Assembly (NCBI GenBank): GCA_020059765.1
Contig: JAGVBM010000254.1
Location: 1-14,124 of the forward strand
Length of the DNA: 14,124 nt
Direction: 5' to 3'
Source of the DNA: Bacillota bacterium
GTDB taxonomy: Bacteria; Bacillota; Bacilli; Tumebacillales; Effusibacillaceae
The position numbers and the translations under genes are program-made. Below the pieces are notes generated by a model. It had not been told where the DNA came from, did not search any database, and saw nothing but the letters and a program-made list of their open reading frames with translations. Of the stretch, positions 12,664-14,124 are shown one piece after another. How positions within the stretch are numbered: position 1 is the stretch's first letter; every line of letters begins with the position of its first letter.

Positions 12664-14100
12664 TCAAAAGTTGTCGTTGGAGCCAATTTCCCAACGTTCG
12701 CGGCGTGCGACACCGGTTTGGTAGGCAGCTTCTACGACCGCTTTGGAAACGGCGTCCGCTACCTTTTTATTGAATACCGACGGAATGATGTAATGCTCCG
12801 ATAATTCCTCATCCTTTACGACGGCGGCGATGGCGCGGGCGGCCGCCAATTTCATTTCCTCATTGATCGTGGTGGCCCGGCAGGCAAGCGCCCCTTTAAA
12901 AATACCGGGGAAGCACAGCACATTGTTGATTTGATTCGGATAGTCGGAACGGCCTGTTGCCATCACACGCACATAGGGTGCTGCTTCTTCCGGATTGATT
13001 TCCGGAGTCGGGTTGGCCATGGCAAATACGATCGGATCTTTTCCCATCGACCGGATATGTTCCACTTTCAGAACGCCGGGACCCGACAAACCAACGAATA
13101 CATCCGCGCCGCGAATTGCGTCATCAAGGGTTCCGGTCACGTTTTGGGGATTGGTGTTTTCCGCATACCACTGCCACATCGGATTGTCATACACCTGGCT
13201 CCTGGAGATGATTCCAGGCCGGTCCACACCGATTACGTTTGTGACACCCGCAGCAAGAATCATTTTCGAACACGCTACCCCGGCAGCGCCGATTCCGACA
13301 ACGACCACTTTCAGATCTTCCATCCGTTTGTTCACCAATTTGGCTGCGTTGATCAAACCGGCCAAAAGGACCACGGCTGTGCCATGCTGGTCATCGTGGA
13401 AGACGGGAATGTCCAGTTCTTCTTTCAACCGCTCTTCAATTTCGAAGCAGCGCGGGGACGAAATGTCTTCCAGGTTGATGCCGCCAAATGCGGGCGCAAT
13501 CGCTTTGACGATCCGTACAATTTCATCCGGGTCTTTCGTGTCCAGACAAATGGGAAACGCGTCCACATCGGAAAATTGCTTAAACAACATCGCCTTCCCT
13601 TCCATCACCGGCATGGCCGCATAAGGACCAATGTCGCCCAGTCCGAGCACGGCGGTTCCGTCAGAGACAACGGCAACGGTGTTTCGTTTGATCGTCAGTT
13701 GAAATGCTTTGGAAGGATCCGCGTGAATCGCTTCGCAAACGCGTGCTACATGGGGAGTATATACGCGGGACAGATCATCGCGGTTTTTGACCTGGATTTT
13801 GGGGGTGACTTCCACTTTTCCGCCGATGTGCATCAAAAAGGTTTGGTCGGAAACGTTAATGACTTTAATTCCCGTGGTACTCTCTAATGCCGAAACGATT
13901 TTGCGGCCGTGTTCATTGTCAAATACGTTGACGGTCACGTCCCGGATCACGGTTTCTTTCGATACTCGAATGACGTCGACCGCTATGATATCACCGCCTG
14001 TTTCTCCAATGATGGCAGCCAGTTTTCCGAACGTAGCACTCGAATTTTCAAGTTCGAGCCGAAAGATCAGGCTCAGTCCAAGGTTGTGCTGAAGTGCCAA
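12664..14100 (-). CDS. NAD(P)-dependent malic enzyme with N-terminal ACT domain
   Basis: This cytoplasmic enzyme oxidatively decarboxylates malate to pyruvate, CO2 and NAD(P)H using Mn2+ or Mg2+. The protein has 478 residues. Residues about 8-88 form an ACT domain, a small ligand-binding module often responding to amino acids. The catalytic part follows: Tyr114 in VYTPHVARVC, the catalytic Lys169 in MEGKAM, and metal ligands Glu211/Asp212 (LEDIS) and Asp236/Asp237 (FHDDQHGT). The Rossmann glycine motif GIGAAG is at 269-274 and MANPTPEINP comes later. All active-site residues are present. The start is TTG (14100-14098), with AGGAGG 8 nt upstream; no ATG or GTG fits. Coenzyme choice cannot be read with confidence. 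Pyruvate from this enzyme could feed the nearby oxidoreductase, and its metal need may relate to mntH, but these links are inference. Confidence 0.94.
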   Translation of the reverse strand: MALQHNLGLSLIFRLELENSSATFGKLAAIIGETGGDIIAVDVIRVSKETVIRDVTVNVFDNEHGRKIVSALESTTGIKVINVSDQTFLMHIGGKVEVTPKIQVKNRDDLSRVYTPHVARVCEAIHADPSKAFQLTIKRNTVAVVSDGTAVLGLGDIGPYAAMPVMEGKAMLFKQFSDVDAFPICLDTKDPDEIVRIVKAIAPAFGGINLEDISSPRCFEIEERLKEELDIPVFHDDQHGTAVVLLAGLINAAKLVNKRMEDLKVVVVGIGAAGVACSKMILAAGVTNVIGVDRPGIISRSQVYDNPMWQWYAENTNPQNVTGTLDDAIRGADVFVGLSGPGVLKVEHIRSMGKDPIVFAMANPTPEINPEEAAPYVRVMATGRSDYPNQINNVLCFPGIFKGALACRATTINEEMKLAAARAIAAVVKDEELSEHYIIPSVFNKKVADAVSKAVVEAAYQTGVARRERWEIGSNDNF

Positions 14101-14124
14101 GTGAGTATCCTCCTAAACGAACAA

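Noticed and set aside
12931..13887. 318-codon plus-strand frame within the malic enzyme gene
   Set aside because: It is a shadow frame opposite a complete malic enzyme with intact catalytic residues; it has no start signal or family motif.
1..14124. CRISPR array, insertion sequence, phage or toxin-antitoxin genes
   Set aside because: No regularly spaced repeats, transposase or integrase motifs, or small paired toxin-antitoxin frames with supporting signals were found on either strand.

Overview
The window looks like a chromosomal segment of a spore-forming member of the Bacillota (Bacillales). Shine-Dalgarno sites are strong (AGGAGG type), and GTG and TTG starts are used. The core gene order tadA - tRNA-Ser - SRP RNA - dnaX - ebfC(yaaK) - recR - yaaL, and further on bofA - gin(csfB), is the one found around the Bacillus subtilis dnaX region. 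bofA and gin control sporulation-specific sigma factors, so the organism almost certainly makes endospores. A lineage such as Alicyclobacillaceae is plausible, but that is a guess from general feel and not from a search.

Layout. Positions 1-320 are AT-rich DNA with no gene and a probable promoter. At 321-2252 (+) lies a large exported protein: signal peptide, a glutamine-amidotransferase/ThuA-like domain, a pre-peptidase C-terminal (PPC) beta domain and an unassigned C-terminal domain. It ends at a bidirectional terminator (2323-2353), shared with a small cysteine-rich protein gene on the minus strand (2352-2540). Next come tadA, tRNA-Ser(CGA), a small SRP RNA with its own terminator, and the DNA replication/repair cluster dnaX-ebfC-recR followed by yaaL, which ends at a terminator near 6710.

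Between yaaL and bofA, which are adjacent in B. subtilis, sits a metabolic block of about 5.3 kb. It holds a two-gene 2-oxoacid:ferredoxin oxidoreductase of the pyruvate/ketoisovalerate type: a fused gamma-delta subunit (6980-7987), then a fused alpha-beta subunit (8017-10314). The pair has two candidate sigma-A promoters and a terminator. It is followed by a convergent Nramp-family Mn2+ transporter gene, mntH (10531-11817, minus), whose upstream region carries repeated palindrome-like sites resembling MntR operators.

bofA (12042-12311) and gin (12416-12604) follow, each with a candidate sporulation promoter (sigma-E-like and sigma-F-like). A convergent ACT-domain malic enzyme (12664-14100, minus, TTG start) completes the window.

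Functionally the region joins three themes: information processing (tRNA editing, protein targeting, clamp loading, recombination repair), sporulation sigma-factor checkpoints, and pyruvate-node carbon metabolism (malate to pyruvate, and pyruvate or another 2-oxoacid to acyl-CoA plus reduced ferredoxin) with manganese import. I saw no CRISPR array, transposase, phage gene or clear defence system. The most notable points are the compact two-gene oxidoreductase lodged in the sporulation/repair cluster, the small SRP RNA without an Alu domain, the repeated operator-like sites before mntH, and the overlooked small Cys-rich gene.
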